From Paracamarosporium sp. OC-R06-R3 (lineage: Eukaryota > Ascomycota > Dothideomycetes > Pleosporales > Didymosphaeriaceae): a stretch of 64,000 nucleotides of DNA. Location: contig JACVRA010000367.1 of the NCBI GenBank assembly GCA_019828545.1, positions 1 through 64,000 on the forward strand, written 5' to 3'. The first letter of the stretch is position 1, and each line of letters starts with the position of its first letter. A program made the position numbers and the translations under genes. Below are positions 11,031-21,677 of this stretch, one piece after another. A model generated the notes under the pieces. The model worked only from the letters and a program-made list of their open reading frames with translations, was not told the DNA's origin and searched no databases.

Positions 11031-11966
11031 TTAAGAGATAAACATCTGCTTATTCTGTTCTGCCCACTCCTCAAACGTAATTGCTTTCTTACCAGTGTAT
11101 TTCTCGACACTCGACAGCTGCTCAGCGCCGACTGGATAGCCACAAACCAGACTGCGTGCAGGGTCTACAGCCCCCGAATGCTTGATCATGTATTCTGCGA
11201 GAGGAACAGGCCAGCGACGCTGTTCTGTAAATTTCTTGTATGCTTCCTCTCTTTCCATCGTTTCAATGATAGGATTCTTGCCCAATACCTTTGCGAGTGT
11301 CTTGACGCAGTCTGCCTGGGAAATCAATTGTGGCCCGTACAGATACATGGCCGTGTTTTCGTCCAGCGGTCCTTTCACAAGAACCGTGCCACAGGCTCTC
11401 CCAACGTCTTCTTGAGCAATACCATCGATTGTAGCATCTGGTGCGAAAATCTTGACTAGCCCACTCTCGAATCCTGCCTTGTACTGAATTGTGTTGCTGG
11501 CAAATGAACCTGGTCTAGCCGCGATGTATCCGCCTGGGCCAAATACTTCTTTCAAACTGATTTCGATTTGAGCGTGTAGGTAGGGTACAACCTCACTAGG
11601 TTTCACGTCCTCTGGTTCACCCTGGATGGTGAAGCTGCTGAGCAATACCACCAGGTCGATACCGGCAGACTTGAGTGCCTGAATGGTAGACTTCATGTTG
11701 TCGGGTGAGCGGTGGGCGATGTAAATAAAAGCACGGGTTGCTTGAGTGGTAGATACAGCATCGCGGACAGTGTCGGGGTCGTGTAGATCGGCTTGTACTC
11801 TCTCGAAACTGCCGTCTTTCTCCTTTGCCTCATCGAGACCTGGAATAGACTTTTTTGTGTCCCGCATTGCCAGTACCACTTTTGCTCCAAGTTCGTGGGC
11901 TGCCCGTGCGGTGGCCGACCCAACCGCTCCAGATGGTCCAAATACTATAACTTTTGGAGCAGCCAT
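11031..11966 (-). CDS. NmrA-like Rossmann-fold protein
   Basis: NAD(P)-binding protein of the NmrA/HSCARG group of atypical SDRs, which may be redox-sensing regulators or reductases/isomerases. Single exon, 311 residues from the ATG at 11966. The frame stays open upstream to 12089, but that extension is leader-like and the Rossmann strand starts right after the chosen Met (KVIVFGPSGAVGSA, a GxxGxxG nucleotide-binding loop). Other family features are the LSSFTIQGEPE segment after strand 5 and a C-terminal EEWAEQNKQ helix. The YxxxK catalytic pair of classical SDRs is not apparent. Divergent from the regulator-like gene starting at 12866. Confidence 0.88.
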   Translation of the reverse strand: MAAPKVIVFGPSGAVGSATARAAHELGAKVVLAMRDTKKSIPGLDEAKEKDGSFERVQADLHDPDTVRDAVSTTQATRAFIYIAHRSPDNMKSTIQALKSAGIDLVVLLSSFTIQGEPEDVKPSEVVPYLHAQIEISLKEVFGPGGYIAARPGSFASNTIQYKAGFESGLVKIFAPDATIDGIAQEDVGRACGTVLVKGPLDENTAMYLYGPQLISQADCVKTLAKVLGKNPIIETMEREEAYKKFTEQRRWPVPLAEYMIKHSGAVDPARSLVCGYPVGAEQLSSVEKYTGKKAITFEEWAEQNKQMFIS

Positions 11967-12088
11967 GTTGAAATGAAGGTTGAAAGTACTAATCTGAAAT
12001 TGTACTCGAGAGCCTAGTGGGAGATGTTTCAAAGAGCCTCTGTCAAGAAGGAATGTTGAAAAGACAGACTGAGAGGCAAATGCTGCCA

Positions 12089-12096
12089 CTTATATA
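12089..12096 (-). promoter_or_regulatory. TATA box of the NmrA-like gene
   Basis: TATATAAG on the minus strand, 123 bases upstream of the ATG at 11966. This suggests regulated rather than constitutive expression. Confidence 0.55.
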
Positions 12097-12865
12097 GTTT
12101 CTGTGTACTTCCTCGGAACCGGGAACAATAATTCAGTCAGCACCATACAGGCCGTATCTCAAGCATGCAATAGGAGGTAGACCTGCCGCGAAGAGCGGAA
12201 TGAAACAAACTTTCGTACTGCTCGTTCACTTGCATCGCAGAGAGTACATTGATGCCTGTTTCCAGGCTAGATCTGCATCGGCAATCAAGGATGTATTCGG
12301 CCTCAGGTTCCACACTAGTAGACATGAAGGTGAACTTATGTCTTCAAGAAAGAATTGATACGCCTAGCGCAAGGGTATGCGGGAGGTGACTGGACGGTGG
12401 TCTTCAGAATACATGAGATGTTAACTCGGGCTATTCCTAAAGCAGGAAGCAATCTCATGCACGCCAAATTCCTCCACCGGCAAAGTTTTTGATAGGTAAG
12501 AATTGTCGAGCGTAGCCACTAACTGGTGATGGTTAGTGGCTCCACCCTCAATTCAGGCTTCTTGGCGTCGCGTGCAGTGGCCCATCCTACGTTTGGGCAG
12601 ACCTCACTGTATCTTAGCACAATATCCACTATCCATTTTCTTTGTGCCAAGATTGTGCTTCACAAAACTTCATCTGTTTAGAATATTCCACATCTCTCAT
12701 GTCGTTCTTAACGTTCCATCAAGGGTGAGTCATGTGTCCCTCTCTTTTGGTGCACAGAGCCTACCCGTTTTGAAGTCCGAATGATTCCGCAACTACGGGC
12801 TCGTCAGGGTGTTAAATGAAGCTTTGACACTGCATTTGCAATTTTCTGACTGGCCTGGCAGCAAC
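12097..12865. other. Divergent intergenic region
   Basis: About 770 bp between the NmrA-like gene (-) and the regulator-like gene (+). Holds the promoter of the latter. No gene, and no repeat like that at 2.7 kb. Confidence 0.6.
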
Positions 12866-14468
12866 ATGGCTGATGCGGACAATTCGGGTAAGCTTGCGGT
12901 TGTTTCATTTCCCCGGCGATCGATTTGACCTTTAGCTCGGCAGGCATGCCATTCGTCATCTCCACCAGCATGAACAAAGAGGATCCTGAAATGCGTAAGC
13001 TGATCAGGAGCCATTGCATGCTGGGGAAAAATCGCGGAAAAGTCTTGCATGGTAGGCGAAAGCCCAAGAAGGTTGTTCCAGTCTCAGAGCCAGTCCAAAA
13101 ACTGCTAGACCTGGAGGCTGCTTCCGCAGTCCCCACTAAGCTTGGTTCAGAGTTATCTTTGTTACGGTTTGCCGATTCAGTAGAGCCCTCTGCGCTATGG
13201 GAAGTCTTGAAATGTGAGTGACCTCACCCTAAGATATCTGGCAGATATAATGCAAGATATGTTGAGAAACTGACGATGCTGACCTATGAAGTCACCTCCA
13301 CTTCGAAACAGATTTTCTTCCCTTTGGAGAGATGCTTTGATCTCACGGTAAAAGACCGATCGATGTTCGATCCGCTGACATTCGATCCGGCCTATTTTAA
13401 TGCCGTAATGTTTGGAGCTCAAGCATACTTGGATTTGGTTTCGGGTCGCTCCAGGAAACGGTCGTTAGTGCAGATGTTGAAGACAATTCAGCTCCTTCGC
13501 AATAGACTTTCGATTTCGGATGGAAGTGAATCGACATCCGTTTCTAATTCCACAATACTGATTGTCTTAACTCTGGCACACATTGCACATCTAACTGGAG
13601 ATGATGTCATCGCTGAGCAACACTTGGAAGGTCTTTGCAAGATGATCAACCTGCGAGGAGGTATTGCTGCCTTCCAAAATACTCCACTTCTCACCGAGTT
13701 ATTAAGGTTAGCAAGAATCCTGACCTTCACTTATCTATTTGGGACTATAATATCTGGGGTTTATAGCTGATCCTATTCAGGTGCGACATTAGCATTGCAC
13801 TTCACAAAGGAACAAAACCGGTCTTTGACTTCAACCAGCCTTTGCAACCTATCATATATCTACCGCAGACTAAGCCATCTTCTCCACCCACTCCTTGTCT
13901 GGATTATCAATCCCCCTACGGCAAGAACCAATACCCAAATGTTATAACAGACGAGAAATTAGCCGAATTATGGGACACCCTGAGCAACTTCTGTTGTCTA
14001 GTAAACTCAGCAGCAAACAAGAATATTAAGCTCAGCAACCAAATCCTCTTAAACACCATGGGCTCAGTAATGTACGCGCTTCTCAGAACGAACTTTCCAA
14101 CCAGCCCGATCAACGAAGCGATTCGTCTTGCTCTGCTTGCATTCTGTTCGCATTCTTTCTTGGAGCGACGGGGAATCCACCTTCCGAACGGCTACCTCTG
14201 TGAGAACTACAGGACCTGCTTTGAGGTCCTCAACGCTCAGCCGCGGGGCGCTTCCGAGGTTTCGCTGTGGTTTCTCATGATTGGTAAGATATCCATTTTT
14301 ACCTCCGATGTAGATAGCTCTGCGTGGATAAAATCTAGGCTGAGAGAGAATATCGGGTTGAAGAGGGATTGCTCGTGGCCACAGGTACGACTAATTTTCA
14401 AGTCCTTTCTTTGGATCGATATACTACATGACGCACCTGGGAAAATCATTTTCGAGTCTGTTTCTTGA
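12866..14468 (+). CDS. Fungal transcription-factor-domain protein lacking a zinc cluster
   Basis: Probable regulatory protein of the fungal-specific transcription factor superfamily; function unknown. Four exons: 12866-12887, 12944-13213, 13292-13706 and 13781-14468 (introns 56, 78 and 74 nt), giving 464 residues. All phases close: the 22-nt first exon joins to read MADADNSGMPFVIS, and the second joint gives EVLKFTSTSKQ. The N-terminus carries MNKEDPEMRKLIRSHCM, an IRSH(V/C)M-type motif seen in this family in place of Zn2Cys6. The helical middle and the end SFLWIDILHDAPGK fit the family. No six-cysteine cluster is present. Divergent from the NmrA-like gene, which it may control; that is inference. 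Confidence 0.82.
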
Positions 14469-14983
14469 ATTGATAAAATTACGTTGTACGGATCAAGTTG
14501 TATAATTCTTAGGTTTAGATTTTACACGTGCGTCTTTGTATTTCCATAAATCACCCTTCCTAATAAGGAAGAACCGCCGTGGCCGACGCGCGCTTGGCGG
14601 TCAGCGCGCAAGCCTATAGAATACTCTTTCCCAGAAAGTATGGGGCAGGTGAGAATCTTAACAACTATGCACCACGTGTACTATACGTTCTTAAGGGTCC
14701 GAGGTCCCAGCATCTATGCTTTATAAGGATCGCATTCTATGTGATTGATTGGCAAAGTTCTCAAAAGACAAACTCACATCATTCTATTCCCGTCGGTAAA
14801 CACTCCGGATATCTATCTCTCAAGCCAAAAGAGACACGGCGCCCGTACGCCAAGTAATCCCGTGACACCTGGGTATATCATATCATATCATGCAAAGCCC
14901 ACCGGACCTCCCACATCTAACCCAAAGCCGAATAAACGCCACGCCGCATGTCTAGCAATAGCAGCGCCTGCTGTCTGTCTATC
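14469..14983. other. Intergenic between convergent genes
   Basis: 515 bp separating two 3' ends. Short open frames here have no family likeness. Nothing found. Confidence 0.6.
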
Positions 14984-16422
14984 TCAAGTAGCTCGCACGC
15001 GCACTTTCGCTCGCCAATCGCCCCTCGTCATGGCCTTCAGGTCGTCCCCGTTCAGGTAATCTACCCCTTCTTCTACCAGCACGCGCCACACCATGTTTCT
15101 CAGTGGCGCTGGCCAGCTAGGCGCGCCCCAGTATCTACTCTTCAGCCCTCTTTCTTTCGCAGATTTAATCTGCATCCTGATCAGTTCTACCTGGGTAGAG
15201 GACAGGCCGAACAAGGACCACCCGATAGCTTTTTTGAAGTCGACCGAGGCATAGTAGGAGTTTGTTATGTCGAAGGTGGAGAGGGGTGTGGTGCCGACGG
15301 TGCCCTGTCCGCTGGAGCGTTTGGTCTCGCGGTTGGTGGTTTGTTCGGAGAGTGGGGAGAGGGCGGAGAGGGGCGCGTCGAAGAAGATGTCACGGTAAGT
15401 GGTGTTGCGTGTTATGAGGTCGAAAGGGGCATTTCCGGTTGCAACGACGGTGATGGGGCCTGGAACGTGGATCTCGCCATCGTAGTACGATAGATAGCCT
15501 TTGCTTCTCAGCGGCTCGAGCTGTTCCGAGACAACGGGGTAAAGGTCGTGGCCGTCGGTCTTGAAATCGACGAGGAGGACTAGTGTCTGCGTGGGTTCTA
15601 CCTCGAAGACTCCATTTTTGAGTGCAGACTTTGAAGAGGTTTCGAAGGGTACACCGAGGTTGTTTTGCTGATCGATGATCTGTGTTAAGGGATCCACATA
15701 CATGGAGCGGAAGGTATGGTGCTCGTTTACGTCTCTCCTTCTATGGCCGACAAAGAGGTCCTCGGGGCTATCGGGAATATACCAAACGTCTGCTTCGACG
15801 CCGGTGCATCCCCAGCGGAGAGCCTCAAAGAGGGGAATGCGGCGCCAGTAGTCGTTATGGGAGTGACAATGAATGGGCTTCACATTGTGAGTGAGGCCGG
15901 TGAAGTTGCCTGCTTGGTATTGTTCAAGCGGGAGTGGGGGTAAGTCTTGTGAGGAAGTGATTCTCATGATAACACTAAATGCGTCAGTATTACCATGCTA
16001 GGGTATGCAGAAAACTGTAGCGTCGGGGGGTAATCGACGTGTTTCGAAAGCTGCTGGAGTCACACTTACAAGAAAAAGACAACGAGCAGAGGCAGTCCCA
16101 CCAACACCTCAATCCCACACCTCCTGAATCTCCACCTCCTCTTCCCACTCTTTTTCTTCTCGTTGAGCGGAAGTCTCACCCTTCCGAGGTCCTCATCTTT
16201 ACCAAAGCCAACATTTCGCTTCCGCACAGCCATCCACAGCCTCTCGACGACACTTCGACTGGGCCTCAGTTGGAGAGTCTCGAAATCGTCGTCGTCGTGG
16301 TCCAACTCCCGCCACGAGATGGTGGTCGCGTCTCTGACCGGGACGTCGGGAAACTGAGAGTCGAAGTCCAGGAGGAGAGGCTTACGAGCCTCGAGTGAGG
16401 CCATGGTGGATCTGCCAGGCAC
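14984..16422 (-). CDS. AIM6-like PLC-type phosphodiesterase, membrane anchored
   Basis: Member of the PLC-like phosphodiesterase TIM-barrel superfamily related to yeast Aim6; substrate unknown. Exons 16070-16422 and 14984-15974 (95-nt intron) give 447 residues, or 441 from a second ATG at 16404. Residues 1-95 are a charged cytosolic-type tail. One membrane segment spans the splice (IEVLVGLPLLVVFFFVIM), and the catalytic part follows: HSHNDYWRRIPLFEAL, GVEADVW, VGHRRRD and DFKTDGHDLYP, matching the His/Glu/Asp positions of the family. The layout predicts a type II membrane protein. Convergent with the gene upstream. Confidence 0.85.
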
Positions 16423-17824
16423 GAGCCAATCGCTTCGCTAGTGCGGGGGGTTGGAGACCCTGCGTGTGAGCGCTGCTAGATCCCCCACAGCGGCAGACGA
16501 AATTCGAATCCCTGCGTCGATTTGAGATTTTGTCGTTGGAGCTGGCGTCGTGGGTGCACAAGAGAGAGATGCCAGCTTAAGATACCGCGACCGTCACCCC
16601 GGGCCTGGACTCGGGGAATGCGCCACAATCTAAATGCGATGCGACGCGAGGCTCTGGGCCCAGGTAAGTGGGTCAGGAGTTTGCGGGAGGGCTCCGTAAA
16701 CGGCAAGTACAGCTGTGGGCAGGCTGCGGACTGCGGACTGCGGACTGGGGTAAAAAAAGAAGCGTGCCCCTGTGGTGATGGCCTCCAAGTCGGGCGGCCG
16801 TGAGAGCAGGTTGCAAAGGCAGCGCTTTGCAGCACGTATCTGGGAACGAGTTTGCGAGTCGAGAAACAAGTTGTCGCAGGATGGCGCGTTGGCGGTCGCG
16901 GTGAAGAATGCCGAGTAGCGCTTCCCTCGAGTCCCTCCGCCCACGATGTCGTGCTATTGGCGCAATTGGTGGATTCACAGAAAAGTGTCTCGAAAAGCCA
17001 AGCCGCAAAGTGCTGCTGGCCCACGAGCCTTTTCAAGCCTTTGCAGCCATACACACATGCCGCAATACATACGTTTCGCGGCCAGTCGAGTGGACCCTGC
17101 CCCGTTACCTAGCGTGTTGGGGCCATCGGAGATCTGATCTGCAGCCCGTGCTCGGTGCACCTTCGTCTTGAGCGACACATTTTTCCATGTTAATACCGCA
17201 TCGGACTTCTCGACGCGTGTCTGTCCACTCATTAGCCTCTGCACCGCCAACGCCGCGTTTATCCTCCTGCGCGTCCAGTTGCCCGGGGCTTCTTCCGCAT
17301 CATCTTACTGACGATCAAACCATGCCCCCTATAGCACCGCCCCAGCTTTTTCAAGGTTATCCAGCCTCGCCCCCATGTTGTCAGAGTGCATGCACTGTCC
17401 CATGGCCATAGCGACTGTGCAGCATCGTCATCTTACCCGTTGTCTCGCACCAAGGCGTCCTATTCCTGTCTGACCAACCCAACCAGCCACTTTGGAACAG
17501 TGATTAGCGCGTCTCTGCCTTCTGTGTGGCACAAACCCGGCCGTGCTTTGCCATGAGCAGCTCGCGGTTAATATCAGTGTTTCATCGTGACGGCATGCCA
17601 TCGACTTGTGCACACAATCTACATGATGTACATGCTTATCCTTGGGGGCCATTGACGTCGCCCTTTGTCTCGACAGGCCAAGTTTCACAATGCATTGTAA
17701 CGCAATCACAGTTAATCAAAGCACAGTCAAATTTTTGTGGATCTTGTTTTAGAGGTAGCTACAACCAGCTACGAATGAGAACAGCTAACTATTAGGTCCG
17801 TAAAGCAAAACCAGAACAGAAACA
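16423..17824. other. Long intergenic region, GC-rich first half
   Basis: About 1.4 kb without a supportable gene. Overlapping open frames on both strands (the longest is 192 codons, 16476-17054 minus) have biased Pro/Arg/Ser composition and no domain. A small tandem repeat of CTGCGGA, three copies, lies at 16724-16744. The region includes the promoter of the AIM6-like gene. Confidence 0.55.
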
Positions 17825-18070
17825 GGCAGCTCAACATGTCTAGAGGGACTCGCTGCATCTGAGGCTTGGAACAGGCAGCCAAAAGGTATCCACAGGGATG
17901 GGCTGCGCGGAAGACAGAGTGGTAATGGCAGCCGATGATGTCCACAGGGACTAGCTGCTCAGAAAATAGAGAAGTGAAGGCAGCCGAATTGTTTTTGAGG
18001 AACTGGCTGCATCAAACTGTGAAAAGATGAAAGACAGAGGCTGCTGGTGTCCAAAAGGGACTATCCTCCA
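17825..18070. repeat. Degenerate ~50-bp tandem repeat with GGCAGC/GCTGC arms
   Basis: Units begin with GGCAGC (last unit GGCTGC) at 17825, 17874, 17927, 17979 and 18039, so the spacing is 49-60 bases. Within the first four units a GCTGC follows about 20-30 bases later, often after TCCACAGGGA or similar, so each unit can form a short stem. The array is diverged and lies 3' of the coiled-coil membrane protein gene. Confidence 0.7.
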
Positions 18071-18271
18071 TCGGAAAAAAGGTGGGTATCGACAATTGGA
18101 GAAGGTGGGTATCCGAAGGTAATGTGACAAAGCGCCTTTCCCAGCCAAGAACACCCGAAAGACAAGATTGGTGGATAAGGAAATGTGTCCAGTTACAGGA
18201 CAAAGGTTGCAGGGCTGTCGAGCTTTGTACTCTTTTTCGTGACGCCCGATACCGAAACTCTCGCTCTGTTA

Positions 18272-20242
18272 CTACCAGCGCGAAGGGTAACTGATACCGG
18301 CCCATGCCTCGGCTTTCTGAACGCCCGCTGCGAATTGCTGGCAAAGAGCCTCAGTCAACCACGTCTCTCCCTGCTCGTAGCAGACCGGGATGGTACCGAA
18401 AAGGTGGCGACCTCTACGCTGGTAACCCATCGAGTTGTACAAGCGGTTGATGCCAAGGCGATTGTTGCTGTTTTTCCACGATTCGAGCTCTGCATAGTAG
18501 AAGAGACTAAGGATGGCGAAGAAGATAGCCATTGCGGTAGATAGAGTAAAGTAACTGTGCTTCTTGCGAGTGACAATGACCGACGTAATTGGTAACTGGG
18601 GCTCGGTCTGCGTGTATCGCTCTTCGTGGACGACAGGCGGCTCGTCGAGGATAGTGGAGGTCCCGGCCTGTGTAAGCTTTGGCAAGTTTGTTTGTGTTGT
18701 GGCTGTAGAGAGTGCTTGCTGGAGTTCGACCGGCTCAATGTGCGCGGCCGTAGAGAGCGAAATACTGAGTTCTTCTGCTTCCTTCTCTGTCTGGGCGGAT
18801 GATGCAGTACGTGCCGAGCTTGTCAGGTCTCGCACCCTCTCTACAATGTAATCGATGGTAAACCGATTGAGCGCCGGCTCGATCTTGTCATCCCATAGAT
18901 TGCGCACGTCGGATTCCGATAGCGTTGTCAGAGGCTCAATGGGAGCAATGTCAGCTGCGGTGGATAATGTGATGCTAAGGGCGGACTGCTGGGGCTCGAC
19001 GGGAGTAACGTCGGCTGCGGCGGATAACGCGATGTCAAGAGTGGGCTGCTGAGGCTCAACAGGAGCAGTGTGGGCTGCGGTAGAGACAACGATGCCAAGG
19101 TTGGACTGCTGCACTTCTGTTTGGGTAGATGATGTAACTGCATGAGCGGACGACACAGCTGTCTGTGTTGAGGTCGTGGTCGTGGTCGTGGGCGCATCGG
19201 CAGGAGCAATGTCGGCAGTGGTGGTGGCGGTTACGAGTTCAAGGCTGGGTTCAAGCTCGGCTTCGTCCTCGTCCGGCTCGAAGAGCTCGTCGGGGTCGTC
19301 GGAAAGGTTCTCGAACTCATCTTGAAGCGATTCACCTGGTGCGAGGGCGACGGAGGTTGAGGTCTCGACCGTGGGGTCGACGGCGGCATTTGCTTTGTCT
19401 TCGGCTCGTGCTGCTGCTGCCAGGGCTTTCTGGCATTGGTTTTCGAGGTATGCAATGCGGGCGTCTTTGACGAGAACGAGGCGGTCGTGTTCGTTGAGCG
19501 TCTCTTGCATGCTGTCCATCTCCGCTTGCAGCGTGGCATTGTCCTGTTCGAGCGTTTCAATAGTAGACTTGTGAGACTCAAGCTCTTCGATGCGCTCCCG
19601 ATACTGTTGGAAGTGGTCGTGCGCGTCGTTCAGCTGGAGCTGTGCTTCGTAGAGCTCGGCTGCCGTGTTGTCTTGCTTGTTGCGGAGTGCGCGGCTCTCG
19701 TCTTTCTCGCGCGTGAGGTCATCGTAAGCGGAGTCGAGGTTGGCGAGGATGTCGGCGCGGTCGCTGGTCTGCTGCTGCAGCTTCTCCCGGAGCTCGTTCA
19801 CGGTTCGGGTGAGGTTGTCGTTGGACTGCTGGAGGTCCGAGACGTCGTTGCTCTTGCTCTTGAACTCCTCTTTCTTGGTTTCCAAGGTCCTGTCCGATTC
19901 CTTGATCTTCTCCCTGAGCTTGCTGACCTCCTCTTCGAGGATCTTGTTGTTCCTCTCGAGCTCGACGCCGCGGTCGTAGTCCATGTTGCCGTTGCACGCG
20001 CGGTGGTGCTCGCGCATGCTGTTGAAAAGCCCGCGGGTGATGGCGAGCTTCTGCTCGGCCTCGGCCTTGCCGGTTTCGGCCCTCGCGCTAGCCCGGATTA
20101 GGGCGTCGTTGTTTGCTCGCGCTTGCTCGCGCTCCGCCTTCAGCTGGTTGACGTCCAGCAGGAGTTGCTTGACCTGCCTGGACAGGTCGTTGTAGAGACC
20201 CGTCCAGGTCTTGTTGGTCATGATGGCCGTTTGGTCGGCCAT
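18272..20242 (-). CDS. Coiled-coil protein with 20-residue repeats and C-terminal membrane anchor
   Basis: No family recognised. Single exon, 656 residues. Residues about 15-285 are a long predicted coiled coil (QLKAEREQARANNDAL, ELESHKSTIETLEQDN). An acidic patch follows (EFENLSDDPDELFEPDEDEAE), then Thr/Ser/Gln-rich sequence with three tandem 20-residue repeats near 376-435 of the type EPQQSALSITLSTAADIAPI and a fourth, separate copy near 488-508. One hydrophobic segment near 575-597 (YFTLSTAMAIFFAILSLFYY) is followed by a 65-residue C-terminal domain. This predicts a tail region across a membrane with a cytosolic rod, as in tethers or nuclear-envelope/ER proteins; that role is a guess. The frame is long, intronless and uninterrupted, so the gene looks real. 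Confidence 0.8.
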   Translation of the reverse strand: MADQTAIMTNKTWTGLYNDLSRQVKQLLLDVNQLKAEREQARANNDALIRASARAETGKAEAEQKLAITRGLFNSMREHHRACNGNMDYDRGVELERNNKILEEEVSKLREKIKESDRTLETKKEEFKSKSNDVSDLQQSNDNLTRTVNELREKLQQQTSDRADILANLDSAYDDLTREKDESRALRNKQDNTAAELYEAQLQLNDAHDHFQQYRERIEELESHKSTIETLEQDNATLQAEMDSMQETLNEHDRLVLVKDARIAYLENQCQKALAAAARAEDKANAAVDPTVETSTSVALAPGESLQDEFENLSDDPDELFEPDEDEAELEPSLELVTATTTADIAPADAPTTTTTTSTQTAVSSAHAVTSSTQTEVQQSNLGIVVSTAAHTAPVEPQQPTLDIALSAAADVTPVEPQQSALSITLSTAADIAPIEPLTTLSESDVRNLWDDKIEPALNRFTIDYIVERVRDLTSSARTASSAQTEKEAEELSISLSTAAHIEPVELQQALSTATTQTNLPKLTQAGTSTILDEPPVVHEERYTQTEPQLPITSVIVTRKKHSYFTLSTAMAIFFAILSLFYYAELESWKNSNNRLGINRLYNSMGYQRRGRHLFGTIPVCYEQGETWLTEALCQQFAAGVQKAEAWAGISYPSRW

Positions 20243-21677
20243 TGTGGGCGCAGGTTGGTGCGAGAGTCAGGAAGAGAAGGGCAACAGCCAATTTATAGGC
20301 GACGAGAACCTGTGACGCTGCTATTGTGCAATCGCTGCTATTGTTTCCGTTATTCACTGGTCACTATTGAGGTGGGTGACCACCGAGTGAACGCACTGCG
20401 ATGAAGGTGAAGTGAGTACCCGGGCAACCAAACCAAGGCTTCTTGATACAGAAGAATTGCTATGAAGGTGCTCCTATGGAGGGTTGAGAGTTTACTACTA
20501 GAACATTTCCTGCTTGATACTCATGTTTCTTCACCTATGTTGCAATTCTATTTCGTCTTTGGATCGATTCACAGCGGATAGTGTACGTATGTTGACATGT
20601 TCCATTCAAGCCAATGTCAGATATAGCCCGCAGCCTCCACCGTGCCAGAAGATTGGGCGCAGACAATACAAGAGACAAACTCGTTGTATGACCACCGCTA
20701 TGTTACTACGCATCCAATAGGTCCGTCGAAGGTAACGTTGTTGCAGCACGGTTAATCGCAAATGTATCCTTAGTGATACGGGAAGCTCTTCCCGATGAGA
20801 CGATTGTAAACCAGGATCGAAAGATGCGGCACAACCTATAAGCACAAAATGACACGAAGTTCCAACGGATGAACAAACCTTATGTGCAAGAATTGGTGCA
20901 AGGACATGTTAGCTTTGACAGAAATACTACCTTACCGGTACCTCAAAGTCGAAGCTCTGATGAGAATTCTTGTTCAATTACAACACAGGGCCAATTGACC
21001 AATAGACAAACGTATTCGCTATTTTATCACCCCAGGATACGTGAAACGGTGTCCACGATCATCGCTGGCGTGTACAGGCGCTGCTGGGTCAGGTGTCAGT
21101 CAAGCCTTATGCCAGCGTCAATACAAGTAGTATAAGAGATCTCTGGCACACACGAAATGGTGGCAGATAAGGCCCGAGCGCATTTCACCGCACAAAATAC
21201 TATAAAAACCGCGTTTCTTGACATTGCTTAATAGTTTTAACTTTATAATAATCGCACATAACTGTAAACTTCTATAGGAGCTTTTAAATAGAAGAAAACT
21301 TAGTATAACGCCTCTACGCTGTCTTCAGTATATTATCATTGATATTCAGAAAGGCCTACTTCGCTTTGTGGGCCGTGCTGTCTGCCACTTATTCGTGTGC
21401 GCCAGAGGGGGTCACTAGAGTGTGGCGTCGAATGAGAAATCCAACTTGCTGTGCTGAGGGAGGAGGGTTGCAAAGAACGACTAAGTCATGATGCGTTAGC
21501 TCACGCGATCTTGTTTGAAGCAAACTATCTGCCAGTCGGAAAGAGCTCCGCAAGCTCAAGAGCTTTACATAGGTCCTACTAAGAACACCTATCTGACGCA
21601 ATCAAAGTAAGCATGCACATAACCAAGTCTCATCGGCGATTTGAACCCGGCAGATTAATCTCTTTTCACTTCAAGTC
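20243..21677. other. Intergenic, AT-rich patch near 21.2 kb
   Basis: About 1.4 kb without a supportable gene. Sequence near 21190-21350 is markedly AT-rich. Short open frames elsewhere have no likeness to known families. Confidence 0.55.

Noticed and set aside
16476..17054. 192-codon open frame on the minus strand and overlapping frames on the plus strand
   Set aside because: Low-complexity composition typical of GC-rich non-coding DNA; several frames are open at once and none resembles a family.
19436..20101. 221-codon open frame antisense to the coiled-coil gene
   Set aside because: Leu/Val-rich shadow of the Glu/Lys/Gln coiled coil; no start context or domain.
21600..21660. Possible tRNA T-arm (TTGAACCCGG) before the gene at 21678
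   Set aside because: Stem pairing fails and no anticodon or D arm can be built around it.
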